From assembly GCA_963969595.1 (NCBI GenBank), contig OZ018409.1, forward strand, positions 16,214,975 to 16,278,974: a stretch of 64,000 nt of DNA. The letters run 5' to 3'. Positions 1 to 12,677 of the stretch are shown in pieces. The position numbers were made by a program, and so were the translations under genes. Source of the stretch: Neckera pumila (Eukaryota > Streptophyta > Bryopsida > Hypnales > Neckeraceae). The notes under the pieces were generated by a model. It was not told the origin of the DNA. It did not search any database and saw only the letters and a list, made by a program, of their open reading frames with translations. Every line of letters starts with the position of its first letter. The first letter of the stretch is position 1.

Positions 1-366
1 CACCAAATAATTGATTTTAGGTACAATTGCATAGGAAATTGTGAGAGGAAAATGCAAATTTCTAGTCTAGTTTCAAGAAGAAATTATTGCAAATGACCAA
101 AATTTATTTATAACAAAAGTACTATACAAACATGCTAAAATGAATACAAATCTAAATCAACTACCTTAGTAAAAGATGTCATATATAAAAAAAAAATGCA
201 ATTTTGACCAATGCTGATCTTTAGTGTAGAATCTTAGTGATATGAGCTCTTGTTTCTTGTAAATTTCCAAAGGGATTGATTTGCTTGATTTGTTCATACA
301 ACGGCTTCTTTAGCCATAGCAACTACTTTAGTGTAGATGAAGGAGCAAAATGTATTTTGGTAAAAT

Positions 367-626
367 CATTAGGAGGGCTATTTCAAGCCCGTTCTCCAAT
401 TGAGCCAGATCTATGAACAACTGTCAAAAAAAAAATTTCAAAAAAATAAAAAAATAAAAAATTCTCTCCCAAACATCATTATAGGCCCAATTTTTTTTTC
501 CGAAAATGACATGGCATTCTCTCAACCACATCAGCTAGCAGCTTTCCTGCGTTTCCGCAGTCTGGAAATGCTGCGGGAACACAAGATAACTCGCGGTCTC
601 TTGGAGGCCTCAAATCTCTTCTAATA
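367..626. repeat. Family A TIR element, copy 1
   Basis: One of eight copies of a 225-295 bp element that begins CATTAG and ends CTAAT(G). Its inner terminal sequence resembles the other copies: GGGCTATTTCAAGCCC on the left and GGAGGCCTCAAATCTCTTCT on the right. The core is A/T homopolymer flanked by CATGGCATT and CCGCAGTCTGGAAATGCTGCGG. It encodes nothing recognisable, so it looks like a non-autonomous DNA transposon (MITE). A clear target-site duplication was not seen. Confidence 0.7.
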
Positions 627-3026
627 GAGAGGACAAGAAACTATGACTATAAGAAAACCACGTTTTTGGCAATGTGCGATATCCATTTTGAATACAGGTA
701 AATCAATAAAATTACTATGTTCTATGGTTAAAGGCTGAACAAATGTGAAAATTTTAGAGAAAAGGTAGCCCCCAAAGTAGCCATGTGGCATGCTTTGCAA
801 AAAAAAGACAGTGGATGGATGTGCACCATGGATAAAAAAAAAAACTCTTTATACAAGTGGGGTGGTAGGAAGATTGACAATCCATATGGGATATTTTTAA
901 GCAAGAATTGTGTTCAATGTAAAATGTCTAAAACAACATGGTCTGGATGTCTAAATAACATCCAGATGTTTGAAACAACATCCAAATGTCTGAAACAACA
1001 TCCAAATGTCTGTAACAACATCTAGATGTTTGAAACAACGTCAAGACTTACAGTGGTCAAGCTCCCACATCCTAGTTATTCCATATCTTTTGTCTCACTA
1101 TGAATGGACAATTGATATATATAAGACTTCTCAACCATTCATTCTCACAAATTTTCAATGAAATAATTCCTTCATTTGGCCATCAAAAATCCTCTTGATG
1201 GTAGATGGTAAGTTTTTTAATGGATGTTGAGTTCATGATTCAATAATGTTCCTGATCATTTTTTAAAATTCTTTATTTATTTTTTAAATAATTATTTTCT
1301 ACTAACTTTGACTTATGGGTACAATATACAACAATCAATGTTTCAAAAACGTCTATCTAGACATCTAAATTGACGTTTCAAAAGAAAATATTAAAGTGTG
1401 GCGCGTAAAAAGAAACATCTATTAGAACATCATTTTAGCTGGAAGAACATCATGTTCTACTGTCCATGTCAGCAAAAAAAGGATACCTTGTTATATTTGA
1501 AGGAGTCCGGGTAACAGACCACGTAAGCAGAAAAATGGATGAATTTTTTTCCCACATGGCCTGCCCGTCTACGTGGAGATGACGTGTCCGCCAAATAGCG
1601 CATCCTAGGAACCTTGGAAGACTCTGTTTTTTGGGATGTAAAAAACAAACAAGCCCTATTTTAGTACGTTTTTTGTACAACACAATGCATTTTTTTCTTG
1701 TCAATTATATCAACTTTAGGTGACATCTACGCAAAGGCAGCCAATGTCAAAAAAACATCAACACCAGTTTTTTTTGACATCTCAAAAAACATGCAATTCT
1801 TATAGTGTATATTCAAGGTTACATATAGTAACCCTGCTATACCATCAGTGCTCTAGAGCCTTATTGAAAGTATTGTATTTAACACCCACTAGTAAAGGTA
1901 ACTTAGTCTGCTTTTTAAACGGCCTTTTAAGAGCTAATTGCATTTGGAATGAAGCTAATTAAACTTCGTGAAACAATTTTTTTTTTTTGAAATCCGGAGT
2001 TTATTCTAAGAGTGAACCAATAACAAATGGCGGAAAGCTGAGGGCATTGCCTTAAAGGTGGAAATTAAGAATAAAACCTAAACACAAAACCAAACACAAT
2101 TTTACATGAAAGAACCACATGTTGGTTTCTTCAGGTTTAAGGTAATGACTTTATCATGCCTAAAACCAAAGAATGGAGTGTGGAGCCAAGTGTTGTCAAA
2201 CTTCCAATTGGAGTTTTTGCAACTTAGCAGTAGGATTTTGTCTCACGGCAGCGTAGTAAGAAGCCATGGCACTCTATCATGATCTAGGGTTGCCTTCCAC
2301 GTCAGACGTTCTAATTTAGCTTGGGGCCATGACTCTTGATTGAAGATCCAAGCATTCCTCTCCAATCAACAAAGTCATACAACCGATCTATGTAATGTTG
2401 ACCAAATTGTAGCCCTGAGTCTTAGTCTCTTGGGCAGGGCTGATCCAAGAAAGCACTGCTGCCACGTCAAATGGGCCACCTCCCATTCTCCATTGATATT
2501 GCAAATGCAAGGTACAAGACCTTTTTTGGACCTTCGTGGAATTAGTTAGGAATTTTTTAAGTTGAAATGCAATGTTCACTAAAAGCAACCACCTCCTGAA
2601 ATGTACACTATTGGTATATTGAAGAAACAAAATGTACCTCTATGTTTGTAGTTGCTTTTAGAGCAAGGTTGATTTTAGAGCATCCTACTTTATTCCCTAG
2701 AAAAGAAATATACATAGATATCAATATCAAGCAATTAACCACCCCTGCAAATAATAAATAAATAAAACATTTGAATTGTCCATCCACCCCCTAAAACCAA
2801 AACCAAGTTTTTTTGATAGTCATATGACACATGGAATAAATACATAATGTAGATGTATTATATGGAATACTCATACAATATGGCATACGGGTATAGGTAT
2901 AGGATATGGGATACAAGATATAGTTGTTAATCTCATATCAATTTTAATCTAGCATGTAATCTAGCATGTTCAAAAAAAAAATACATATGAGGAGGAATGA
3001 AAGTATTATATTAATCCACTCACTAA
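627..3026. other. AT-rich intergenic DNA, no gene seen
   Basis: Only short chance reading frames occur here. The one structured part is the 20-bp tandem array at 922-1041, annotated separately. Around 1340-1460 there are further loose matches to that array (AACATCT and ACGTCTA-like words), so the array may be part of a larger decayed repeat. Nothing else is recognisable. Confidence 0.5.
922..1041. repeat. Six-unit 20-bp tandem repeat
   Basis: Six consecutive 20-bp units with consensus close to CCAAATGTCTGAAACAACAT can be read at 922, 942, 962, 982, 1002 and 1022. The middle units differ by one to three bases and the outer ones by more. This is a minisatellite with no sign of coding, although a chance frame crosses it. 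Confidence 0.85.
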
Positions 3027-4810
3027 TTAATCCCTAAAGCTTGTTGACTATGTTTCACCAAAAAAGCTCCAAAACTGTCATTTCTAGTACAAATACCAAA
3101 TTTTAGAAAAAAAACATTTTTGAACACATGTAATTATAGGATCTTGTAGTAAGGTAGCATTACAGAAAATTTCAACCTTCCAAAGGGTTGCTCCAAAGTG
3201 ACAAACGAAGCTATTTCAAAGCTTGGTCAATCACTTTGAAAAAGTGCCGCAGTGAGCAGTCATCCAAGCTAAATCTTGCCAAGTCAAATTTTGCATTTTT
3301 TTTTTAATGTATTTTTAAACTCTTAAAACTTGGTTCCTGTGCTACTACCATTGCCATTTCAGGTGGGCGGGAATAGGGGGAAAATGATTTTTTCAACCCT
3401 AAAAAACAAATTTCATGATACCTTCAAGGACTGTGAAGCAACCCTCTAGAGGCCAGAATTTTTTTTACTGGAGACTCTGAAATGCCATGGGCATTAAGAA
3501 TTGCCTCTATAAATGGCTATGAAATGGTCATGAGGTGGTTCTAAAATTGACCTCTATTGTCATTGAATGAATCAAAGAAAAAAGCATTATTAATTGCAAG
3601 AGCCAATCATTCTCTTAGCTTTCCCCATGTTTCTTTAGAATTGCAAGTGAACGGTTTATAGAAGACCTAGGGTTAGAAATAGGCACCTATGATACAACTC
3701 GTTGGAAAATTCATAACTAATTCAATAATGCTTCAAAAAATATGAAACTACTTGTATTAGATTCCTCGTCTATTTCTCTATGTTTGAAAACTGAGCTAAA
3801 AATATTCCCATTCAAGTAAATACATGAAAAAGGCAAACCAGCTCTTTGTTGATCCATTTCAGGGCCTCCTCCCTTATGTTGATTTGAGAAGATGTGGGAA
3901 AAGTTTCAGATGGACTCTGTGGATTGCAAGATATTAGCTTTTGAATTTGTAGAAATCTTTTTTTTTGGCCTTGCTAAAAACAGGGCAGTTGTACTTCACA
4001 AGATCACATTTGTATGTAAAAGTGTCCATGTTGTATAAAAAAAATAAAAAAAGTGTCCATGTTGGTAACACTCCTTTGAATTCATTCTTCAAGGCAAGTC
4101 GGCTACATGCTTGAAAGTTTTAAGAAAAAAACATTTTAAATTATACAACATATAGGAAAAACATGGCAAGAAAGAAGTATAGAATGATTCAAAATAAAAA
4201 ATTGTTAAGAATTTAGTTGCCAAATTGAAAAATGCCAATCCCTATGGCTGTAATGTTGTAATAAACAATCTACATCCTATGATTTTATTTTTCTCAAAAA
4301 ATATTGAAAATTGAGTAAAATAAAGAACTTCAAAGTTAAAGTAGAGAATCCAAAATTGCCCGCAAACTAAAACTCTTCATAACTTTCATCTTATTTTATT
4401 ATAATAGAATGATTAAAAGCTTTACACGTGTATATGAATCTAGAAAACCAATTTCAAATTTTTGTTTTTTAGGAAAATGGTTTTTTCTGGAAAAAGTGAT
4501 TTTTTTATCTGCAGAGACTACCTGGTCTAGAAAAAAACACTACTTACCACCCCGTAGGCAACCACGACCCCGCAAGCAAAGTCCGGACAAAACTTCTTTT
4601 TGGTCAGTTTGGGCGCAAAAGAAAGTTTGATACCCACTTTCGTATTGACTTTTTGCCCAAAACCTACATTTTCACAAAACTGCGGGGTTTAAACCCAAGT
4701 TTTGGGTACTTTACAAATAATTCTATTGTATAAAAATTTCAAAGAAAACAAACAAAAATTCCATTCATAGTGAATCGCCAAAAAACATTGCTTGATCCTT
4801 TACGGGTTAA
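3027..4810. repeat. Family C element, copy 1 (about 1.8 kb)
   Basis: Starts with TTAATCCCTAAAG and ends with the inverted form CTTTACGGGTTAA. Shared landmarks of the family follow in order: CCAAAACTGTCATTTCTAGT, TAGGATCTTGTAGTA (about 3137), ACAACATATAGG (about 4144) and a closing segment with GCCAAAAAACATTG before the terminus. No long reading frame is present, so it is non-autonomous. The short TIR and TTAA-like ends would suit a TTAA- or TNA-targeting DNA transposon, but the superfamily is not settled. Confidence 0.7.
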
Positions 4811-5195
4811 GTGAGTGGATAGTAAAATGAATTCACTTACTATTCCTTCAAAAGCGAGGGACACTCACACTCTCTAGATTTAAAACTCTAGTAAAGCGTA
4901 CTTCTATGCACTTGGATAAAGTCATCCTCTAGATCTTACCACACTTATCAAGATAAACCAGCTAAGACAAACAAACCACCCATGATAGACATGTAGCAAA
5001 TGACCCATTACAGTCTTGCATCATCTATGATAGAATTTTTTCACTAAATGAGATTTGGACTACATTAGGTTGAGTTAGTGGTTACAATTAATGTAAGTCT
5101 TGGATGATGGCAATGAAGTGATTAGTGATTTCAATAGGAACTTCCACCTTTTGAGAATAAATTCATCACAAGAAGTGACTTTTTAAGATCTTTAA

Positions 5196-5431
5196 CACTA
5201 TAAAATTCCGCGTTTTAGGTGATGTTAGCGTAGTTTAAAGAGATGGATTTTAGTAGACATCCAATAAAGCAACTTGTATTTTTATGTCAATAATAATGTT
5301 CAATGTAACATGTTGATGTTACATTGAATGTGATTATTGACATTAAAACATAAGTTGTTTTATTGAATGTCTACTAGAATCCGTCTCCTAAAATTACACT
5401 AACATCACCTAAAATGTGGGTACAAATAGTG
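5196..5431. repeat. Palindromic CACTA-ended MITE (family B relative)
   Basis: Begins CACTATAAAAT and ends AAATAGTG. The two arms are inverted copies for most of their length: GTTTTAGGTGATGTTAG on the left mirrors CTAACATCACCTAAAA on the right, and a central part around 5300 reads ACATGTTGATGT. Flanks are TAA and TAT, a near match for the 3-bp duplication expected of CACTA transposons. A transcript would fold into a long hairpin. Confidence 0.75.
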
Positions 5432-6605
5432 TATGTTATCTTAGGAAATATTGGAGTAGAAACTTTACTTAATAAGTTTCATTTCATTAGTTGGTCTCAA
5501 ATTCAAAAAATATCATTTTTATGGCTAAAATTTACATCAAGTATAAATAGCAAAAAATGGCTAAAATACACTACAAGGATGCTCCGTAGATTAGGCATTT
5601 GTAGATCATGTCTATTTTGCTTCCAATTTGAAACTTTTAAAGTTATGTGTCTTTTTTCATGTTTTGGATGTTTAATTGTCATTCCTTGTGGCCGGTAAAG
5701 TCACTTATATCAACTTTCTATTTCCTAGTTAGGTTGGTTAATTTGCCAATTTAGTACCAAGTATAGTGATTCTAATAGGCATTAGGTGTAGTGTTACCAA
5801 ATTGGCTAGCTGAATGGTTGCTAGATCATAAATGCAAAAATCAAGTTGGTGGTGATTGTTTGTGAGAATTGAAAGACCATGTAGGAGTTGGTTTTGTTAA
5901 TTGTAGCTACTAATAGTTGGCTTCATGTGGCCCAATTGTTTTTCATCCACTACCATAAGAGAGCGTGCGAGTCCAACCCAAAGCGGATTGTAGTTTGATT
6001 TCTTGTTGTACTAGGAGGTTGATTACCCAATTTTTAAGCGTGTCTTCTTGTATTGTGAATGGTTTGATTGGACTGTGAATAGATTTATGTTTGAATTATA
6101 TACCTAATTGGTGAAAAATTGGATGCTTGTTGGATTATGATAAATGTGTATTTTCTAATTTTGTGATGAATGTTTGATTTGGAGTTGGTGAGGACATGCT
6201 ATATATCTATGAATGTTTCTATTTATAGAATTTGCTTAATTGAAAAACGATAATTGTCAAATTCAAATTTTCTTGTCTATGAATTGTGTTATCTAGTTTG
6301 GAAATGAACCTATGAGCATAGATTAGTCCTACTTAACCATCTCCCATGGTACAAACTTATTATACTAGAGAGTGATTTCCTATTGGGATATTATAGTATT
6401 TCTACATGGCCTTAAAGAGTGGGTGGCAAATTGTGTGATTAGACCAAATAGAAACAAATAACTTTCACTTAATTGGAAGGCATTTTCTTAGCGTGTAGGT
6501 TGTGATTACTAGCTTGGATTATCTTAAAACAAACTAATTCGATTTAGTCTCGATGTGCAAACTTTTCATTAGGTTTTAGATTTCCAAATTAGATGACAAA
6601 GAATC
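5432..6605. other. AT-rich intergenic DNA, nothing recognised
   Basis: No reading frame here has coding character and no paired repeat ends were found. The stretch just upstream of 5196 (about 5090-5190) resembles 18195-18300, both containing TTAGTGA(T/C)..TCAATAGG(A/T)ACTTCCA, so a further dispersed repeat family probably exists. Confidence 0.4.
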
Positions 6606-7470
6606 TTAACCCCTAAAGTTTCATGACTATGTAATCACCAAAAATGCTCCAAAACTGCCATTTCTAATACAACTACCAAATTTTTGGAAAAAACAATTTT
6701 TGACACAAGTAACCGTAGGATCTTGTAGTATGATATTTTGGAAACATGTGATAAAAATTTCAAAAAATTCCACCATATGGATCATAAGATATAAGCATTC
6801 AAAGTCTTGAAAACCATTTTTTCAATCCTGCAAAAAAACGGGCAGCTGCACTTTGCAAGCTCACTTTTCAATGAAAAATGCCAATAAAGGTGGTGCTTCT
6901 TTGAATTCAGTTTCCTAAACAAGTTGTCTATATGCTTGAAAGATTTCACATCATTTGGAATTGTACAACATATAGGAAAAAAATAGTAAGTAGAAAGAAG
7001 TAGAAAATGATTTAAAATACTAAATTGTTAAAAGTTTAATCCTGGAATTAAAAAATGCCAATCCCAACGGTTGTAAAGTTGTAATAATCAATCTACACCC
7101 TACTATTTTATTTTTTTCCAAAACTATTGAAAATTGAGTTAAATAAACAACTTTAAAGTTTTTTTAGAGTAGAGAATCCATAACTGCAATTCAAAAACCC
7201 TCATAACTTTTGACTCATTGATTGAAATGGAATGACTCAAAGCTTCTTAAGTATATATAAATGTAGAGAACCAATTTCAAAAAAAAAATTCCAGAAAAAA
7301 TTATTTTTTTTGATCTCCCCAAACTGCCCAGTTACGGAAAAAAAATAACATATTAGATCACAACTTTTGACTCGTATTTTGAAATGTCATGAAACTTGGA
7401 AAACATGAAGATATTCCTCGCCCCCACCTTCTATTAAAATTTCGGCCTCAAATATGGATATCTCTAGTCA
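6606..7470. repeat. Family C element, copy 2 (right end not resolved)
   Basis: Starts TTAACCCCTAAAG, then carries the family landmarks AAAACTGCCATTTCTA, TAGGATCTTGTAGTA (about 6718) and ACAACATATAGG (about 6966). The right part (7300-7470) contains AAACTGCCCAGTTACGG and GAAATGTCATGAAA, shared with copies at 41.0 and 56.8 kb. This marks a sub-family different from copies 1, 3 and 4. The exact 3' terminus was not found. Confidence 0.6.
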
Positions 7471-8099
7471 CATGTACCTGCCCAAAATTTCTATACGGAC
7501 AAAAAACACAATATCTTATTTAGAAAAGTCAATAACACCATAATGAGGGAACTTGCAGTACTATTCACTAAAAACATACTCAAGCCACTTCCAAAACAAA
7601 TATTGGATGGAAAAAGGGTTTTCCCTATCCAACACTTAGTGTCCACAACATCCTTCTAGGATTAAACCCCAAACACTATGAAGGACAAAAAGTATCCAAT
7701 AAATAGCATCCAAGCTTATAATAAAAACAAAAAATGCACATATTCATCCAAGAATGTGATACTGATTTTTCTTGGGCCTCATCGATCCTAACTGATGTGA
7801 ATTTCATTTTTTACAAAACTGACCAGCAGTAGGATAATCACGAGCACATATGACTACACTCGGTCGCCAAAGGAATACCCCACCCCATCCAAAAAAAGCT
7901 AAATGACTTCCAGCTAGACCAAACAGAGCCCATGGTAGTCACAAAAATGTTGGCTCAATATTCTTAACTTCAACCCCGAGTTCTGTTACAGTTCTGAAAA
8001 TGGTATCATATGACGATTTGGGGTTAAATTAGATCGCTCGCACCAAAAAGATGTCCATCAACAAATAGCCATAAAAAATGCTTGTGCCATAACCAGTTC

Positions 8100-8678
8100 A
8101 ATGTACAGTTGCTGCCCTTCATTACATGACAACAATCCTCAGTACACGAACTCAACAGCTGTTCAGCCCCTTCTTCAGAAGCTTCAATGCCGTAACAAAG
8201 CTAACATATTCTCCACAAATGTTATCACCGTTCCCAGAAAGGGATCCGCTCCCTCCTCTACCTGCATCCAAAAAATCCCTTTCCAGTTCCTAACCTACTG
8301 TAAGCCAATTGCAAAGTCAATGTTCCAATCCCGATGCTTCCTAAATCTGCTACCCCTACCGACCTCAGCACTGTCCCCGGTCCTCCAGAACTTGGGAACC
8401 ATATAGATACCTCCAATGTACCTGAGTAACTTATATGCCACCTACCCCTCCAAAGACCAACCTTCTCATCCACTTCCAGATCAAATGAGAAACCAGTGAC
8501 GATTCAATCCGGCAATGAAACTCCTTCGGCTACTCGCCAAACTAAGGAAGATGTGCATTACTCAGCACTACACTCTTGCATCAGCTGTGCTCGTTCTGTC
8601 CAGCGTCACCTTCGAACTCGCCAAAATGATCCTTGAACCCAAACCCCTGAAAACCCGTCCATATATTAAAAAAAAACA
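8100..8678 (-). other. Probable 3' untranslated region of the LEUNIG gene
   Basis: Immediately downstream of the TAG stop, base composition stays like the gene (higher GC than the repeats beyond about 7.8 kb) and no other gene is recognisable. The transcript end is not defined by a clear polyadenylation signal, so the boundary is approximate. Confidence 0.4.
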
Positions 8679-11600
8679 CTATTTCCACAACCTCACGGAC
8701 TTGTCGTGGCTCGCAGATGCAACCATGCCAGTCGCCGCCGATGAAGCCAAAGCCGTGATCAGACCCTCGTGTGCTGGCACCGTCATGCTTTGCTTCTCCA
8801 CCATGTTCCAAAGCTCCAGTGACTGCATGACAGCAACATATACTCAACATCACAACGATCCCAGACAAACGAGAAAACAGGTAAAGCCTCCTACCCTCCA
8901 GATGGTGACCACGCCGGTCTCGAGAATGCAGAATATCCACACCCGGAGCATTCACCACCAAATGTCAATAAACAAAGCATGTTTCACGTTGGTCAGAGCA
9001 CGCAAACCAAAACACAGAATGCACACTCATAACCTGCACAGCGGTTCATTACACAAGAAGCCCACCAACCTGATAACAACCGATGACGAGCAAAGACGGA
9101 TAATTCGGATGGAACACACACGAATGGAACTTGTTGCCGTTGCAACTCAGTTCATGGACACACTCGCCTTCGGCACCACCGGACCCCAGGTTCCAAACCC
9201 GTACTGAATCCTCACTCACAGAGGCCAGGAAGTCCCCGGTAGCATCCCAGCACACTGAATGCACAGGTTTCGTATGTCTCTGCACAGTCGTGTACCAACT
9301 CCAAGTCAATCATGTAACCTCCGCATATAAAACTCACTTCGGGAACTTCACCACCCCCAGAGAACCAATGGACAAAACCTGCTCACTCACGAGCACGAGA
9401 AAAGAAAGCCTCATACACTCAACTGCGAATAAAATGATCCTCCAGTGGCTGAAAAAAATATAGTTCAAGAAAGCACTTGATTTTCATTCCTCCGACAGCA
9501 CATCAACAAGGAAAGCTCAAACGCCTCAAGGACCAAATACCTGTAGGGTGTGAACACAAGTTTCAGAGTCCACGTCGAAGATGGAAACAACATTCTCTGC
9601 CGCAGCTGCAAGCAACCTTCCTTGTCGAGGTTGGAATCTCATTTGTGTCATGCCACCCTGCAAATCCAACAGAACTGTCAACTTCACGCATTCAACTATC
9701 ACACTCGTAACCGCGCACCATCACATCCTCCAATACACCTACTCATTCATGGACGGAACATTGTTAACACACCTTGAATACTCGTGTGCACACTCCTTGA
9801 TTCACGCTCCAGAACCGAATCTCACTATCACCGTCGCAAGAGCACAGAAGATCCTCAATGTTCGGGTGGAAATCTAACGACATCACGGATGTCTGATGCC
9901 CAGTAAAAGTCCGCAATGAATAATTTGGCTGCACAAAAAAGTCCCACCACCCCTATAAGGCATCCAACTTCATCACGCTCCCGGCCAGTACTGTCCATGG
10001 ACAGCTGCCGAAACATCTCAAACACAAGTCATCCATACCGGAGAGAGCAAACGAGACCCTCGAGTGTAACAACAGAATCCGTATCAAAACCACTGTCCAT
10101 TACAGAACCTAGGACTACCGCCTCAACCACGAAACTGACCAACTCACATTATCGGCGTCCCACACCCGGACTGTTTTGTCGAACGATGATGTTGCAAGCC
10201 GCGTCGAATTTGGACTGAACCTCACATCGGTAATCAGCAAAGAGTGTTCCTCCAGTGAACTCTTCAGCTTCAGGGTATCCATGTTCCACAAAACGGCCTG
10301 TTGAAAACAAAGCAAAAAAAAAATCAAAACCATGTCTCACAGAGGTTTCCCAACCCCCATCGGTACTATCCGCAAGTCGGCATAAGGGTTTCGAGGACTC
10401 CTACAAGCTGCTGACTCAACGGACTCCAAGATTTTACAGGCTTTCGTGCAATAGCGAAGTCACAGCCATCTTCCACGACGCCCATGCTACAGGATGGTGC
10501 TCTCAGAGTAACACCTCCGCTACTAAATATAAACAAGGGCTCCGCATGCTTACTCTCTTATCGTGACCTGCACTTGCCAACAACTTCCCATCCGATGAAA
10601 AATGACAGCACACCACTTTGCTGGTACTTGCTCGCAGACACGTCACCTCATTGAACGAGAATCCTGTTTTACAAGCTCCGGGTGTCAAAACCTGCCTATG
10701 CCTGAGCACAAACCCTATTCCTTGCCAGAGTAATCCCTCACAACACTACGCAACAGCAAAGAAAAATACCTCCCAATTCAAGCTGGGGATTCGTCCACAA
10801 CCGACTCACCTTTGGAAACATCCATGCTGTGACCAGCAGGGCTCCTTTTGCTGCCCCCGAAAAGAGACTCACGCGGGTCTGCTTCTTCGTGAGATAGGAA
10901 AGATTCCACGTTGTCGTCCAACGATCCATCGTCGCCGAAACGTTCCATGTCGGCCTGCAATCCAACAGCACACCGCTCCTCAGATCGAGAACCATATCTC
11001 TGTGTTCAGCCGCTGACATGTCAGCTTTACAAGTCCCACCGATGACATTTCCGCTCATCAGGACACCAAAAATATTGCCAAACACTACCATTCGGATACT
11101 ATGGCCAGAATATGTGACGAGAAATTCCAATCCAAACACTACCATTCGGATACTAAAACCACTCTCCAACTCAAAAAAAACAAAGAAAAAGAATCTCCCC
11201 ATCGCTCTCAGATTTGGTCACAATGCTTAGACGAGTGACCCAAATACTGAATCGAAGGAAGGACTTGTCGATCGGAAGTCAGGATCAAGGCCATGAACAT
11301 CCACACTCGAAGTCACGCCAGTTCCCCGAGACTGGCGCCCATTAATGCTAAATCAAGCTGCAAACATAATCCGCAAACAATACGCCAGGAAAACGCACAC
11401 CGCAGGGCAAATACCTCAAAAAAAGCTTCGACAAAAATAAAAAAAGAGTCTACTCATTTTCAACTCAACTCATAGACTAAAACGACGGAAACTAACGGGG
11501 ACCAGCTGGTTACCAGCTGGTTCGATGGTGATGCCAACGTTCCAGCCCCATCGGCACCATACATCAGTAACGGCTTTGAAATGCTGCTAGTATGTTGCAA

Positions 11601-12646
11601 AGCTCCAGCCATGGACATAACGTCCCCAGGTGTGTGAGTAGATGGGGTAGAAGGTGCTGAATTTGGTGAAGGACCGGCTGTGTTCGCGGTTCCTGTACTA
11701 TTCGCGGGGCCCGAGGATGACGCCGGCTGCTTTCTCTTTCTTGCACTCGGGGCACCCTTTGCAGCAGCCTTTTCCCCAACCCACACACATTTTAAGGTGA
11801 GGTGGTCTTATCTTGTCTGTTTGTACGAAGATCAAACCTGCCCTTACAACCAAACAGTTCAAAGCTACTTCAACCTCGTGTACTCTCTACCCCCTTTCAT
11901 CTTCAGATGGATAAGGGTCATCACTACTCATTGGGGTTCCAGCACTGCTCAAAACTCATTGCAACGCGATTACCAAAATCACCTAAGCATCCCGAGGAAT
12001 AAACCCAGCACACTCTGAAATCCAGCTAAAACCAACACGCACGCAATCAGGAAAGGAAAAACGTAACAAAATCAAGAGGTCGAAAAATACCAGGTCAAGC
12101 ACAAGCAACGAAACAGGGACATTTGCCCCAGGTAGGCAAAGCAACCAACTACGAGTTCACTCACGAAGCATGCATAAACACCGTCTTACGAAACCAACCA
12201 CCCTCTACACACTGGACTCTCCCTACATATATCTAAATCCCGTCTCAGACACGAAGCTCGATAGAAGCGTAGCGTCTATGTTTCACCATAGACGTGGGCC
12301 AACGTCAGCTTCACAGCACTACCATCCAGCTCCTTCAAGAACTTCATCATGCTTCACGGTGTCAATGCCACAATCTCTCGATGCCGACAATGATAAAGAA
12401 GAAAGAAGGCTTACTTCCAAGGAAAAACAAATAACTACTTCAGAAAAAGTAAAATCATACCTTGCCAGTGCCAGTGCTGTTTGTGCTTGGACTAGGCTCC
12501 AGGCCTCCATACACAGGGTCGCTTGGACGGAATGAGTTGGAAACGTCCACATTTACTTGCCCCACCCGATCCTGCTGCTGCTGCTGTTGCTGCGGAGTAG
12601 TAGGATTTTGCTGCTGGTGGTTCCCAGACTGTTGTTGCTGTTGCTG

Positions 12647-12677
<31 letters not shown>

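Noticed and set aside
922..1041. CRISPR-like array
   Set aside because: The 20-bp units are directly adjacent with no spacers, and this is plant nuclear DNA.
8515..9207. 230-codon plus-strand frame
   Set aside because: It overlaps two LEUNIG exons that match the family residue by residue on the minus strand; the plus-strand product has no recognisable features.
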